Shown here in pieces: positions 8,898-17,835 of a stretch of 64,000 bases of DNA (positions are counted from its first letter, which is position 1; each line of letters opens with the position of its first letter). The notes beneath the pieces were generated by a model. It did no database searches. It had not been told where the DNA came from and saw only the letters and a list, made by a program, of their open reading frames with translations. Both the position numbers and the translations under genes were made by a program. The DNA comes from Variovorax sp. S12S4 (GTDB lineage: Bacteria > Pseudomonadota > Gammaproteobacteria > Burkholderiales > Burkholderiaceae_C), in NCBI RefSeq assembly GCF_023195515.1, contig NZ_JALPKR020000002.1:2209001-2273000 (forward strand), written 5' to 3'.

Positions 8898-10769
8898 GTG
8901 TCACCTCCCAAATCCTCTTCCGCCGCCGCCTTGATCATCGGCACCATCGGTGTCGTCTATGGCGACATCGGCACCAGCGTGCTGTATGCAGTCAAGGAAG
9001 TGTTCGGCCACGGCCACCTTCCTTTCACCGTCGAGAACGTCTACGGCATCCTGTCGATGTTCTTCTGGACGCTCACCGTCATCGTGTCGATCAAGTACGT
9101 GGTGCTGGTGCTGCGGGCCGACAACGAAGGCGAGGGCGGCCTGGTCGCCATGCTGGCGCTGGCCTCGCGCGCGGTGGCCGACAAGCCCAGGCTGCGCAAC
9201 GTGCTGCTGCTGGTGGGCATCTTCGGCACCTCGCTCTTCTATGGCGACGGCGTCATCACGCCCGCCATCTCGGTGCTTTCCGCGGTGGAGGGCCTCGAAG
9301 TGGTGTCGCCCCACTTCAAGCACTATGTGCTGCCGATCACGCTGGTGGTGCTGTTCTGCCTCTTCGTGGTGCAAAAGCGCGGCACCGCGGGCATCGGCAA
9401 GTTCTTCGGCCCGATCACGCTGGCGTGGTTCCTGGCCATTGCGGTGCTCGGCGTGTCGCAGATCATTCACCACCCCGAAATCCTCAAGGCGCTGAACCCC
9501 TGGTTCGCGCTGAAGTTCATGTGGGACAACCCGGGCACCAGCTTCATTCTGCTGGGCGCCACCGTGCTGTGCGTCACGGGCGCCGAGGCGCTCTATGCCG
9601 ACCTGGGCCACTTCGGCAAGCGGCCGATCCGCGTCGCGTGGTTCACGGTCGTGATGCCGGCGCTCACGCTCAACTACTTCGGCCAGGGCGCGTTGCTGCT
9701 CGAGAACCCCGAAGCGGTGAAGAACCCTTTCTTCATGATGGCGCCTGAATGGGCGCTCGTTCCGCTCGTGCTGCTGGCCACGGCCGCTACCGTCATCGCG
9801 TCGCAGGCGCTCATTACCGGCGCCTTCAGCGTCACGCGCCAGGTCATCCAGCTGGGCTACCTGCCGCGCCTGAACATCGAGCACACGAGCGTACGCACGG
9901 CCGGGCAGATCTACATTCCGCTGGTCAACTGGGGCCTGTTCGTGGCCATCGTGCTGGCGGTTGTCATGTTCCGCTCGTCGAGCAGCCTGGCCGCCGCCTA
10001 TGGCATTGCCGTGACCACCGACATGCTCATCACCACGGTGCTGACCTTCTTCGTGATCCGTTATGCATGGAAGCTGCCTCTGGCGCTGTGCATCGCGTCC
10101 ACGGCGGTCTTCTTCGTGGTCGACTTCCTGTTCTTCGCGTCCAACCTGCTCAAGCTGTTCGAAGGCGGCTGGTTCCCGCTGGTGATCGGCGGCTTCGTGT
10201 TCACCTTGATGATCACCTGGAAGGAAGGCCGCCGCCTGATGGGCGAGGTGCAGCGCGCCGACGCGATCGAGCTCAAGGCCTTTCTCGACTCCGTGTTCGA
10301 AAGCCCACCCGCGCGCGTGGAAGGCACGGCGGTGTTCCTGACCGCCGAGCCGGGCGTGGTGCCCAACGCGCTGCTGCACAACCTGAAGCACAACAAGGTG
10401 CTGCACGAGCAGAACATGTTCGTCACCGTGCGCAACCACGAGGTGCCCTGGATCCCGATGGACAAGCGCATCGAGATCGAGGCGCTCGGCCACCATTGCT
10501 GGCAGATCATCGTGCACTACGGCTTCAAGAACGACGTCGACCTGCCGCGCGCGCTGGACCACGCGCGCCTGCGCGGCTGCCAGCTCGAGCCCATGGCCAC
10601 GAGCTACTTCCTCTCGCGCGACGTCGTCATTCCCACGCTCGGCAGCGGCATGGCGCCGTGGCGCGAAAAGCTGTTTGCGCAGATGCACCACAACGCGAGC
10701 GGCGCGGCCGCATTCCTGGGTCTGCCGAACAACGCGGTGGTGGAGCTGGGCTCGAAGATCGAGATTTGA
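8898..10769 (+). CDS. kup: Low-affinity potassium transporter Kup
   Basis: A 623-residue KUP/HAK potassium-proton symporter of the inner membrane; E. coli Kup is 622. The N terminus holds the family motif [19 protein letters not shown] and then about twelve hydrophobic segments (for example [17 protein letters not shown] and [26 protein letters not shown]), followed by a soluble C-terminal domain of about 150 residues after position 450. GTG at 8898 gives the expected N terminus. An upstream in-frame TTG at 8868 would add 10 residues that are not family-like. No clear ribosome-binding site precedes either start. It is probably expressed from its own leader. Confidence 0.95.
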   Translation: MSPPKSSSAAALIIGTIGVVYGDIGTSVLYAVKEVFGHGHLPFTVENVYGILSMFFWTLTVIVSIKYVVLVLRADNEGEGGLVAMLALASRAVADKPRLRNVLLLVGIFGTSLFYGDGVITPAISVLSAVEGLEVVSPHFKHYVLPITLVVLFCLFVVQKRGTAGIGKFFGPITLAWFLAIAVLGVSQIIHHPEILKALNPWFALKFMWDNPGTSFILLGATVLCVTGAEALYADLGHFGKRPIRVAWFTVVMPALTLNYFGQGALLLENPEAVKNPFFMMAPEWALVPLVLLATAATVIASQALITGAFSVTRQVIQLGYLPRLNIEHTSVRTAGQIYIPLVNWGLFVAIVLAVVMFRSSSSLAAAYGIAVTTDMLITTVLTFFVIRYAWKLPLALCIASTAVFFVVDFLFFASNLLKLFEGGWFPLVIGGFVFTLMITWKEGRRLMGEVQRADAIELKAFLDSVFESPPARVEGTAVFLTAEPGVVPNALLHNLKHNKVLHEQNMFVTVRNHEVPWIPMDKRIEIEALGHHCWQIIVHYGFKNDVDLPRALDHARLRGCQLEPMATSYFLSRDVVIPTLGSGMAPWREKLFAQMHHNASGAAAFLGLPNNAVVELGSKIEI

Positions 10770-10809
10770 GGCGGCGCAGGCCGCCTGCGTGCGGCTGCCT
10801 CGTCGCGGC

Positions 10810-11547
10810 TCAGCCCAGGCCCAGCATCTGCCCCAGGCTGCGCTGCGAGGCCGGGCGGTCGAGCGCGATGTTGCGCTCGAGCACCAGCAGGTGCTCTTCC
10901 ATGAGCCGCACCGCGGTGTCGGCGTCGCCCCGCGCAATCGCGTCGACCACCTCCGCATGCTCGCCGTGCTCGCAGGCGGCATTGCCGGGCGGCTCGTAGA
11001 GCGCCACGATCAGCGAGCAGCGCGACATCAGCTCCGTCAGGTAGCGTTCCAGGATCGGGTTGCGTGCGAGCCGCGCAACGCGCAGGTGGAACGAGCTCGC
11101 GAGCCGCGCCCATTCGGGCTGCGTGTAGCGGTGCATGGCCGCATGCTCTTCCTTCAGGTGCCGGCGCAGTTCGGCAATCTCGGCGCGGGTGGCGTTGCGC
11201 ACCGCCATGCGCACCAGCGCGGCTTCTAGCGCACGGCGGGCTTCGAAGATCTGCCGCGTCTCCTCGGGCGAGGGCATGGCCACGATGGCGCCGCGGTTCG
11301 GCCGCAGCTCCACGATGTGGTCGTGCGCAAGCCGTTGCAGCACCTTGCGCACCATTGCGCGGCTCACGCCGAACAGCTCGCACAGCGACGCCTCGGGCAG
11401 CTTGGTGCCGGGCGCCAGGCGCTGGTGGGTCACGCCTTCGAACACCGAGCGGTAGATGCGCTCCTCGATGTCGCCGTCGTCAGGCGGGGCGTCCGCGGCG
11501 GGCTGCCTTGCAGCGGTGGTTTTCAGCGAAGAAGGAGAGCGGGCCAT
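10810..11547 (-). CDS. GntR-family (FCD-domain) transcriptional regulator
   Basis: A 245-residue regulator. The N-terminal winged helix spans about residues 29-95: RIYRSVFEGVTHQRLAPG, then LCELFGVSRAMVRKVLQRLAHDHIVELRPNRGAIVAMP. An all-helical FCD ligand-binding domain with the His- and Asp-bearing pattern FHLRVARLARNPILERYL and HAEVVDAIARGDADTAVRLMEEHL follows. It is the last gene of a minus-strand group (NTF2-like protein, deacetylase, regulator). It probably controls both this group and the divergent ABC transporter through the three ATTGTYGAC sites at 13020-13074. The inducer is unknown. Confidence 0.9.
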   Translation of the reverse strand: MARSPSSLKTTAARQPAADAPPDDGDIEERIYRSVFEGVTHQRLAPGTKLPEASLCELFGVSRAMVRKVLQRLAHDHIVELRPNRGAIVAMPSPEETRQIFEARRALEAALVRMAVRNATRAEIAELRRHLKEEHAAMHRYTQPEWARLASSFHLRVARLARNPILERYLTELMSRCSLIVALYEPPGNAACEHGEHAEVVDAIARGDADTAVRLMEEHLLVLERNIALDRPASQRSLGQMLGLG

Positions 11548-11589
11548 GGGCAGGATGAGCAGGACGACGTGCCGATTATCGAGTCCGCT

Positions 11590-12513
11590 TCAGTCGAACT
11601 CCCCAGGCCGCCCGACGGCGAGCTGCGCAACGTGCGCCGCAATCGCCCCCGGCGTGGTGAACCAGATCTCGCCGCGATCGCGCGCGCGTGCAAGGTGCGC
11701 AAGCGCCGTGCGCAGGTGCCGCAGCCGGTAGGGCTGGCCCACGATGTACGGATGCAGCGCGAGGCCCATCACCAGCGGCTGCGCGCGCGCCTGCTCGCGC
11801 ATCTCGTCGAAGTTGTCGACCACCATCGCGCTGAAGTCCTTCGCGTCCATCAGCCGGCCGACGATCATCGGAATGTCGTTGAGCTCCTGCGGATACGGCA
11901 CCGACCAGATGGCGCCGCCGCCGCGCGTGCGCATGCGCACGGGCTGGTCGTCGTGGCACCAGTTGAGGGTGTAGCCGTAGCCGGTCTCCGCCAGCAGGTC
12001 GGGCGTGAGCGCGCTTTCGGAGATCCACGGCGAAAGCCATCCCGCGGGCGCCTGCCCGCTCTCGCGCAGCATGCGCTCGCGGCAGCGCACGAGCAATGCG
12101 CGTTCATGGGCTTCGTCCAGCGCGCCCTGGCGCTCGGCATTGCTGTGGCCGTGGCCGATGAGTTCGTCGCCGCGCGCCACCAGGGCCCCCACCAGTTCCG
12201 GGCAATGGTCGTACAGCGCGGTGTTCACCAGGGCGCCCGTGGGCAGCCCGAGCGCATCGAAGAGCTCGAGGCAGCGCCAGGCGCCCACGCGGTTGCCGTA
12301 CTCGCGCCAGCCGTGGTTCAGCACGTCGGGCTGCGGAGAGGCCGGGCCGATGCAGGCGCCGAGCCCGTCGCCGAACGCGAAGTGCTCGATGTTGAAACCC
12401 AGGTACACCGCAAGCCGTGCGCCGTTGGGCCACGCATAGTCGGGCCGGCGCGTGATCGGCCGATAGTCGAAGCGCCCGTGCGAGGGCAGCAGCTCGGGCC
12501 AGCGCGTCGTCAT
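11590..12513 (-). CDS. Polysaccharide-deacetylase-family protein, PuuE/allantoinase-like
   Basis: A 307-residue cytoplasmic NodB-fold hydrolase with no signal peptide. The sequence has the PuuE-type layout: PNGARLAVYLGFNIEHFAFGDG, REYGNRVGAWRCLELFDALGLPTGALVNTALYDHCPEL, GHGHSNAERQG, and LALHPYIVGQPYRLRHL near the C terminus. In this branch the usual metal-binding Asp/His set is partly replaced. Members are annotated as allantoinase-like or chitin-deacetylase-like and act on C-N bonds of cyclic amides or N-acyl groups. It lies between the GntR regulator and an NTF2-like gene, divergent from an amide or amino-acid type ABC importer. A role in hydrolysing the imported nitrogen compound is an inference. 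Confidence 0.82.
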   Translation of the reverse strand: MTTRWPELLPSHGRFDYRPITRRPDYAWPNGARLAVYLGFNIEHFAFGDGLGACIGPASPQPDVLNHGWREYGNRVGAWRCLELFDALGLPTGALVNTALYDHCPELVGALVARGDELIGHGHSNAERQGALDEAHERALLVRCRERMLRESGQAPAGWLSPWISESALTPDLLAETGYGYTLNWCHDDQPVRMRTRGGGAIWSVPYPQELNDIPMIVGRLMDAKDFSAMVVDNFDEMREQARAQPLVMGLALHPYIVGQPYRLRHLRTALAHLARARDRGEIWFTTPGAIAAHVAQLAVGRPGEFD

Positions 12514-12523
12514 GCGCCTTGCC

Positions 12524-12946
12524 TCACAGCACTGCCAGCCCGGCGCGCACCAGCAACCACTCGGCGCTGTCGTTCCACACGTCCATCTGCACGATGAGGC
12601 CGTGGCTCACCACGTACCGGTCGACGTAGCGATTGCCCTCGAAGGCCGTGCCGTCCGGCCATGCGCCGTAGAGCGTACCCAGGCTGTAGACCACGGTCTC
12701 TTCAGGCGTGCCGCCGGCCACCACCTCGGTGCGCTCGATCTTCTTCTTGACCCATGCGTAGCGCCTGGCGTTGAAGGCCGAGGTGTCGCCGGGTGCCCGC
12801 ATCGGGCGGTTGCCGGTGAAGCGGATGCGGATGCCGGGCGCGGTGTAGCGCGAGGCCGACTCGGGGTCGGGAATCATCACCAGCCGAAGGAATTCGTCGA
12901 CCACGGCGGCAGGGTCGGTGAGCGCGGGCGCAGCGGATGTGTCCAT
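12524..12946 (-). CDS. NTF2-like (SnoaL/DUF4440-type) protein
   Basis: A 140-residue single-domain protein of the cone-shaped NTF2 fold. Supporting stretches are PAAVVDEFLRLVMIPDPESA, a helix pair typical of the family start, then NRYVDRYVVSHGLIVQMDVWNDSAEW, the typical last strands. The start ATG at 12946 is set by GGAGAA just upstream. An in-frame ATG 12 bases earlier lacks a good site. It is first in the minus-strand group and sits next to the shared regulatory region. Proteins of this fold include isomerases, dehydratases and ligand-binding subunits, so no reaction can be assigned. Confidence 0.8.
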   Translation of the reverse strand: MDTSAAPALTDPAAVVDEFLRLVMIPDPESASRYTAPGIRIRFTGNRPMRAPGDTSAFNARRYAWVKKKIERTEVVAGGTPEETVVYSLGTLYGAWPDGTAFEGNRYVDRYVVSHGLIVQMDVWNDSAEWLLVRAGLAVL

Positions 12947-13019
12947 GGGGTTCTCCATTGATGGGCCATGGCGGTGCATGGCGAAAGGCTTGAGATGGCT
13001 GCAGCAATTCTCGTGCCGA

Positions 13020-13074
13020 ATTGTCGACTTGCAAAAGCGTGAATTGTCGACAATATGAGCGATGGATTGTTGAC
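13020..13074. promoter_or_regulatory. Triple 23-bp-spaced operator-like array
   Basis: Three copies of ATTGTYGAC on the plus strand begin at 13020, 13043 and 13066, exactly 23 bases apart and so on one face of the helix. The middle one extends to the perfect palindrome ATTGTCGACAAT (13043-13054); the outer two read ATTGTCGACTTG and ATTGTTGACTTG. They lie in the 233-base gap between the divergent NTF2-like gene and the ABC binding-protein gene. FCD-type GntR regulators commonly bind short palindromes of the TTGT-nn-ACAA kind, which the middle copy matches. The regulator at 10810-11547 is the obvious candidate. Confidence 0.65.
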
Positions 13075-13179
13075 TTGGCATGGCGCTTGCATCCGGGACG
13101 AGCCAACCGCTTCGGCGGATGCCGATGCACCTTGTTGGGTGCCGCCCGTTGTTGTCCCCCTTCGATCCAGGAGCTCGCC

Positions 13180-14388
13180 ATGACCCGCACCATCCGCCTT
13201 CCCCGCCTGAGCCGCCGCTCGCTTTGCCTGGCCGCCGCCGCGGCCGCAACCTGTCTCACGGCGGGCACGGCCTTCGCTGCCGAACCGATCAAGATCGGCC
13301 TCGTCACCGCGCTTTCGGGCCAGTCGGCGCTGGCCGGCGAAGCCATCACGCGCGGCCTCACCGTCGCCATCGACGAGATCAACGCCAAGGGCGGTCTGCT
13401 TGGCGGGCGCAAGCTCGAACTGGTGCGCCGCGACGATGAAGCCAATCCCGCCAAGGGCGTGGTCTCCGCGCGCGAGCTGATCTTCAAGGAGAAAGTGGCG
13501 GTGCTCTTCGGCGGGCTCGACACGCCCGTGTCCATGGCCATCGTGCCGATTGCCAACCAGGAGAAGACGCCGTTCATGGGCCCCTGGGCCGCGGGCACGC
13601 CCATCACCAGGAACGGCGCCAACCCCAACTTCGCGTTCCGCGTTTCGGCGGTCGACGAAATCGTCAACGTGGGCATGCTCGACTACGCACAGAAGACCTT
13701 CAAGTCGAGCAAGTTCGGCATGATCCTGGTGAACAACCCATGGGGCGAATCGAACGAGAAGGGCCTGCACGCTGCGCTGGCGGCCAAGGGCCTGAAGGCC
13801 GTGGGCGTGGAGAAGTTCGACGGCAACGACGTCGACGTGGTGCCGCAGCTCACGCGCCTGAAGGCCGCGGGCGCCGACACGCTCTTCATGGTGGGCAACG
13901 TCGGTCCCTCGGCGCAGGTGGTCAAGTCGCTCGACCGCATGGGCTGGCAGGTACCGATCGTCTCGCACTGGGGTCCGGCGGGCGGCCGCTTCACGGAGCT
14001 GGCCGGCCCGAACGGCAAGAACGTGCACTTCGTGCAGACCTACAGCTTCTTCGGCAAGCAGTCGCCGGTCGGCGAGAAGGTGATCGCGGCGCTCAAGGCA
14101 AAGTACCCGGCCATCAAGGGCCCGGACGACATCACGCCGGCGGTGGGCGTGGCCAATGCCTACGACGGCATGCAACTCGCCGCGCTGGCCATCGCGGCCG
14201 CCGGCTCGACCGACGGCGACGCGGTGCGCCAGGGCTTCTACAAGATCGGCAAGTACGAAGGCCTGATCAAGACCTACGACAAGCCCTTTTCGACTGGCGT
14301 GCACGACGCGGTGACCTCGAGCGACTACGTATGGGCGCAGTTCATCGACAACCGCATCCTGCCGGTGGGCATGGCCGCGGCGAAATGA
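13180..14388 (+). CDS. Branched-chain-type ABC transporter substrate-binding protein
   Basis: A 402-residue periplasmic type I binding protein. A long signal sequence (residues 1-34, with twin arginines in LSRRSLCLAAA, ending TAFAAEP) is followed by IKIGLVTALSGQSALAGEAITRGLTVAIDEINAKGG, the hallmark of LivJ-like receptors. ATG at 13180 has a strong AGGAG 7 bases upstream. It heads a tightly coupled transporter: the next gene starts at ATGA overlapping this stop. The ligand is unknown. Urea, amides, amino acids and aromatic acids are all carried by this family, and the divergent deacetylase-like hydrolase suggests a nitrogenous compound. Confidence 0.92.
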   Translation: MTRTIRLPRLSRRSLCLAAAAAATCLTAGTAFAAEPIKIGLVTALSGQSALAGEAITRGLTVAIDEINAKGGLLGGRKLELVRRDDEANPAKGVVSARELIFKEKVAVLFGGLDTPVSMAIVPIANQEKTPFMGPWAAGTPITRNGANPNFAFRVSAVDEIVNVGMLDYAQKTFKSSKFGMILVNNPWGESNEKGLHAALAAKGLKAVGVEKFDGNDVDVVPQLTRLKAAGADTLFMVGNVGPSAQVVKSLDRMGWQVPIVSHWGPAGGRFTELAGPNGKNVHFVQTYSFFGKQSPVGEKVIAALKAKYPAIKGPDDITPAVGVANAYDGMQLAALAIAAAGSTDGDAVRQGFYKIGKYEGLIKTYDKPFSTGVHDAVTSSDYVWAQFIDNRILPVGMAAAK

Positions 14389-15263
14389 TGCTGCTGTCCG
14401 CCTGGATCAGCGGGCTGGGGCTCGGCAGCATGTACGGGCTGATTGCGCTCGGCTTCCACGTGACCTATGCCGTCTCGGGCACCGTCAACTTCGCGCAGGG
14501 CAGCGCAATGATGCTGGGCGCGGTCTTCACCTTCTGGTTTGCGCAGACGCTGGGCTGGCCGATGCCGCTCGCGGTGCTGCTGGCGCTCGCACTCTGCGGC
14601 GCCTATGGCCTCCTGGTCGAGCTCGCGGCCGTGCGGCCTTTCGCTAGCCGCGGTTCCGAAGCCTGGCTGATGGCGACGGTTGCGCTCGGCATGGTGGTCG
14701 ACAACCTGGTGATGTTCACCTTCGGCAAGGAGCCGCGCAGCTTGCCTTCGCCGCTCGCGGTCACGCCGCTGCAGGTGGGCGAGGTGGGGCTTGGCGTGTA
14801 TCCGCTGCAGTTGCTCATTCCGCTCGCGGGCCTGGCGCTTGCGGCGGTGCTGCACCTGGTGGCGCGCCGCACGCGCTGGGGCATCGGCATGCTGGCCGTG
14901 GTGCAGAACCCCGCGGCCGCGCGGCTCATGGGCATTCCGATCCGCCGCGCGGTGGCCGCGGCCTTTGCGCTGTCGGCGGTGCTCGCGGGCGTGGCGGGCG
15001 TGCTGATCGCGCCGCTCTTCAATGTGCAGGCCGACATGGGCACGCTGTTCGGGCTCAAGGCCTTTGCGGTCGCGATCCTCGGCGGCATCACCAGTGCATG
15101 GGGCGTGATGGGCGCGGGCCTGCTGTTCGGCCTGGCGGAGGCGCTGATCACCGCCACGCTCGGCTCGGGCTACACGCAGATCCTGACCTTCGGCCTCGTG
15201 ATCGCGGTGCTCGCGCTCCGGCCGCAGGGGCTCTTCGGCCGCGCGGCGGTGAAAAAGGTATGA
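14385..15263 (+). CDS. Branched-chain-type ABC transporter permease (LivH-like)
   Basis: A 292-residue inner-membrane permease with about eight hydrophobic segments. The start ISGLGLGSMYGLIALGFHVTYAVSGTVNFAQGSAMMLGA matches the LivH family, and the conserved loop GIGMLAVVQNPAAARLMGI lies near residue 170. It starts with ATGATG, where the first ATG overlaps the stop of the binding protein by 4 bases. Its own stop overlaps the start of the fused LivM-LivG-LivF gene by 4 bases, so the three are translationally coupled. It should pair with the LivM half of the downstream fusion to form the channel. Confidence 0.93.
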   Translation: MMLLSAWISGLGLGSMYGLIALGFHVTYAVSGTVNFAQGSAMMLGAVFTFWFAQTLGWPMPLAVLLALALCGAYGLLVELAAVRPFASRGSEAWLMATVALGMVVDNLVMFTFGKEPRSLPSPLAVTPLQVGEVGLGVYPLQLLIPLAGLALAAVLHLVARRTRWGIGMLAVVQNPAAARLMGIPIRRAVAAAFALSAVLAGVAGVLIAPLFNVQADMGTLFGLKAFAVAILGGITSAWGVMGAGLLFGLAEALITATLGSGYTQILTFGLVIAVLALRPQGLFGRAAVKKV

Positions 15264-17773
15264 GCGGCATCGGCATGCGCTGGCTCGCGCTGGCAGGGCT
15301 CGCGGCGGCCATGGCGGCGGGCGTGGCGCTCGCGGCCACGGTCAACGGCTACTACGTTTTCGTGCTCGCCAATGTTGCGCTCTTCGCCATCGTGGGCATC
15401 GGGCTCAACGTGCTGCTCGGGCTCACGGGGCAGATGTCCTTCGGCCATGTGGGCTTCTATGCCATCGGCGCCTACGCGGTCGCCATCCTCACGGGCAAGG
15501 CTGGCTGGAGCTTCTGGGCCGCCTGGCCCGCGGGCGCGCTGATCGCCGGTGCCATGGGCGCATTGCTCGCGCTGCCGGCGCTGCGCGCTAGGGGCCCTTA
15601 CCTTGCGATGATCACCATCGCCTTCGGCTTCATCGTCGAGCATGCCATCGTCGAGGCGCGCGACCTCACGGGCGGGCAGAACGGCATCATGGGCATTGCG
15701 GGGCCCGTGCTCGGCGGTTTTAAGCAAGGCGAGCGCGCGGCCGCAATGCTCGCGGTGCTCACGGCGGGCGTGGCGGTCGCGGCCTTTGCGATGCTCTCGC
15801 GCGGCGGCTGGGGCGCTGCGATGCGTGCGGTGCGCGACAGCGAAACCGCGGCCGAATCGATCGGCCTCGATCCGCTGCGCATCAAGACCGTGGCCTTTGC
15901 CGTCTCGGCGCTCTGCGCGGGCGCGGCCGGCGGGCTGTTCGCGCCGCTCTCGGGTTTCGTGACGCCGCACACCTTCGGCTTTGGCCAATCGATTTTGTTT
16001 GTGCTCGTGGTGATGATCGGCGGGGCTGGGTCTGTCGCGGGCCCGCTGGTAGGCGCGCTGGTCGTGGGCTTGCTGCCGGAGCTGCTCGCGAGCTTCGAGG
16101 AATACCGGCTGCTCATATTCGGCCTGCTCTTGCTGGTGGTGCTCTGGGTTGCACCCGAGGGGGCCGCCGGGCTCTGGCGCCGCATTGCAGCGCGCATCGG
16201 CAAGCAGCCCGCCGAAGCGCCGCTTGCGACCAGTGGAGATACGGGGCTCGCGCCGCGCGCAAGGGGCGCGCCGATCCGCACCGAGGGCCTCACGATGCAG
16301 TTCGGCGGCGTGCGCGCGGTGGGCGACCTGGCCTTTGCCACGCAGCCTGGCGGCATCACCAGCCTGATCGGTCCCAACGGTGCCGGCAAGACCACCGTGC
16401 TGAACATGCTGAGCGGGTTCTACCGGCCCACCGGCGGTGGTTTTCGCCTGGGCGAGTCGGCCCTGCAAGGGCAGCGTGCCTACCGCATTGCGCGCGCCGG
16501 CGTGGCGCGCACCTACCAGACCTCGCAGCTCTTCGGCAGCCTCAGCGTGGAAGACAACGTGGCGCTCGCGCTCGGCCGTGGCACGCTCGGGCCGCTGCTC
16601 GGCGCGCGGCGTTTCCGCTCGGCGGCGGCGCGTGCCGAGGCGCGGCAGCTGCTCGCGTTCTGCGGCTATGCGGGGTCGGCGCGGGCGCGGGCCGCCGATC
16701 TCGCGCACGTCGACCGGCGCTTGGTCGAGATCGCACGGGCGCTGGCCACCGCGCCGCAAGCGCTCTTGCTCGACGAGCCCGCGGCCGGCCTCTCGCGCGA
16801 AGACAAGGCGCTGCTTGCGGCGCTGCTGCAGCGCATCGCGGCCGCGGGCATCGGCGTGCTGTTGGTCGAGCACGACATGGAGCTTGTGATGGGCATCTCG
16901 GACCACATCGTGGTGCTCGACGCCGGTCGCAGGCTGGCCGTGGGCGGCGTGGCCGCGATCCAGGCCGACCCCGAGGTGCGCAAGGCCTACCTCGGCGAAG
17001 CCCTGGCGGCGGACGATGCGCCGGCGGAGGGCCCGGCGCCGCGCCCGCCGCTGCCGGCCGATGCGCCCGAGCTGCTCGGCGTCGGCGGCCTTGTCGCCGG
17101 CTACGGCGCGGAGCCGGTGCTGCACGGCATCGACCTGCGCGTGCGGCGCGGCGAACTGGTGGCGCTGCTCGGCGCCAACGGCGCGGGCAAATCGACATTG
17201 ATGCGTTCGCTCGCGGGCTTGCACCGGCCGGTGCAGGGCGGCATCCATATCGACGGCATCGAGCTCGCGGGCCTGGCGGCCGAACGCGTGGTGGCGCATG
17301 GCCTGGTGCTGGTGCCCGAAGGCCGGCAGGTGTTTCCCGAGCTCAGCGTGCGGGACAACATCCGCCTGGGCGCGTTTCTCGACGGGCGCGACATCGAGGC
17401 GCGCACCGAGGCCATGCTCGGGCGCTTTCCGCGCCTGCGCGAGCGGTTGCACCAGCGCGCCGGCCTGCTTTCGGGCGGCGAGCAGCAGATGCTGGCAATT
17501 GCGCGCGGCCTGATGTCGAAGCCGCGCGTGCTGCTGCTCGACGAGCCCTCGCTGGGCCTGGCACCGAAGATCATCGCCGAGCTGTTCAAGGCGCTCTACG
17601 GGCTGCGGGCCGAGGGGCTGACGGTGGTGCTGGTCGACCAGATGGCGGCCCTTGCGCTCGCGCTGTGCGACCGTGCCTACGTGATCGAGGGCGGGCGCAT
17701 CGCGGCCGAAGGCAGTGCGGCCGAGATCGCGGCCGACGGGGCGCTCGCGCGGGCCTACCTCGGTTCGGCCTGA
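15260..17773 (+). CDS. Fused ABC importer: LivM permease plus LivG and LivF ATPases
   Basis: A single uninterrupted 837-residue reading frame that joins three proteins normally encoded separately. Residues about 1-310 are a LivM-like permease (VGIGLNVLLGLTGQMSFGH and AMRAVRDSETAAESIGL). Residues about 350-600 are a LivG-like ATPase with Walker [10 protein letters not shown] at 371 and LLLDEPAAGLS plus the H-loop VEHDME. Residues about 620-837 are a LivF-like ATPase with Walker A GANGAGKST at 638, LLSGGEQQM and LLLDEPSLGLAP. The LivG signature is unusual, LAHVDRR in place of LSYGDQR, while the LivF signature is canonical. An Ala/Pro-rich linker (DDAPAEGPAPRPPLPADAP) joins the two ATPases. The start overlaps the upstream stop as ATGA. 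Confidence 0.93.
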   Translation: MSGIGMRWLALAGLAAAMAAGVALAATVNGYYVFVLANVALFAIVGIGLNVLLGLTGQMSFGHVGFYAIGAYAVAILTGKAGWSFWAAWPAGALIAGAMGALLALPALRARGPYLAMITIAFGFIVEHAIVEARDLTGGQNGIMGIAGPVLGGFKQGERAAAMLAVLTAGVAVAAFAMLSRGGWGAAMRAVRDSETAAESIGLDPLRIKTVAFAVSALCAGAAGGLFAPLSGFVTPHTFGFGQSILFVLVVMIGGAGSVAGPLVGALVVGLLPELLASFEEYRLLIFGLLLLVVLWVAPEGAAGLWRRIAARIGKQPAEAPLATSGDTGLAPRARGAPIRTEGLTMQFGGVRAVGDLAFATQPGGITSLIGPNGAGKTTVLNMLSGFYRPTGGGFRLGESALQGQRAYRIARAGVARTYQTSQLFGSLSVEDNVALALGRGTLGPLLGARRFRSAAARAEARQLLAFCGYAGSARARAADLAHVDRRLVEIARALATAPQALLLDEPAAGLSREDKALLAALLQRIAAAGIGVLLVEHDMELVMGISDHIVVLDAGRRLAVGGVAAIQADPEVRKAYLGEALAADDAPAEGPAPRPPLPADAPELLGVGGLVAGYGAEPVLHGIDLRVRRGELVALLGANGAGKSTLMRSLAGLHRPVQGGIHIDGIELAGLAAERVVAHGLVLVPEGRQVFPELSVRDNIRLGAFLDGRDIEARTEAMLGRFPRLRERLHQRAGLLSGGEQQMLAIARGLMSKPRVLLLDEPSLGLAPKIIAELFKALYGLRAEGLTVVLVDQMAALALALCDRAYVIEGGRIAAEGSAAEIAADGALARAYLGSA

Positions 17774-17835
17774 CAGGCGGCGGCGCGCGATTGCGGCGGT
17801 CGGTCGGCCAGCCGGCCAGCCGGCACAATCGCCGG

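Noticed and set aside
15170..17452. 760-codon minus-strand open frame
   Set aside because: Antisense to the fused ABC gene, whose Walker motifs and coupling are unambiguous; composition is Arg/His-rich and low complexity.
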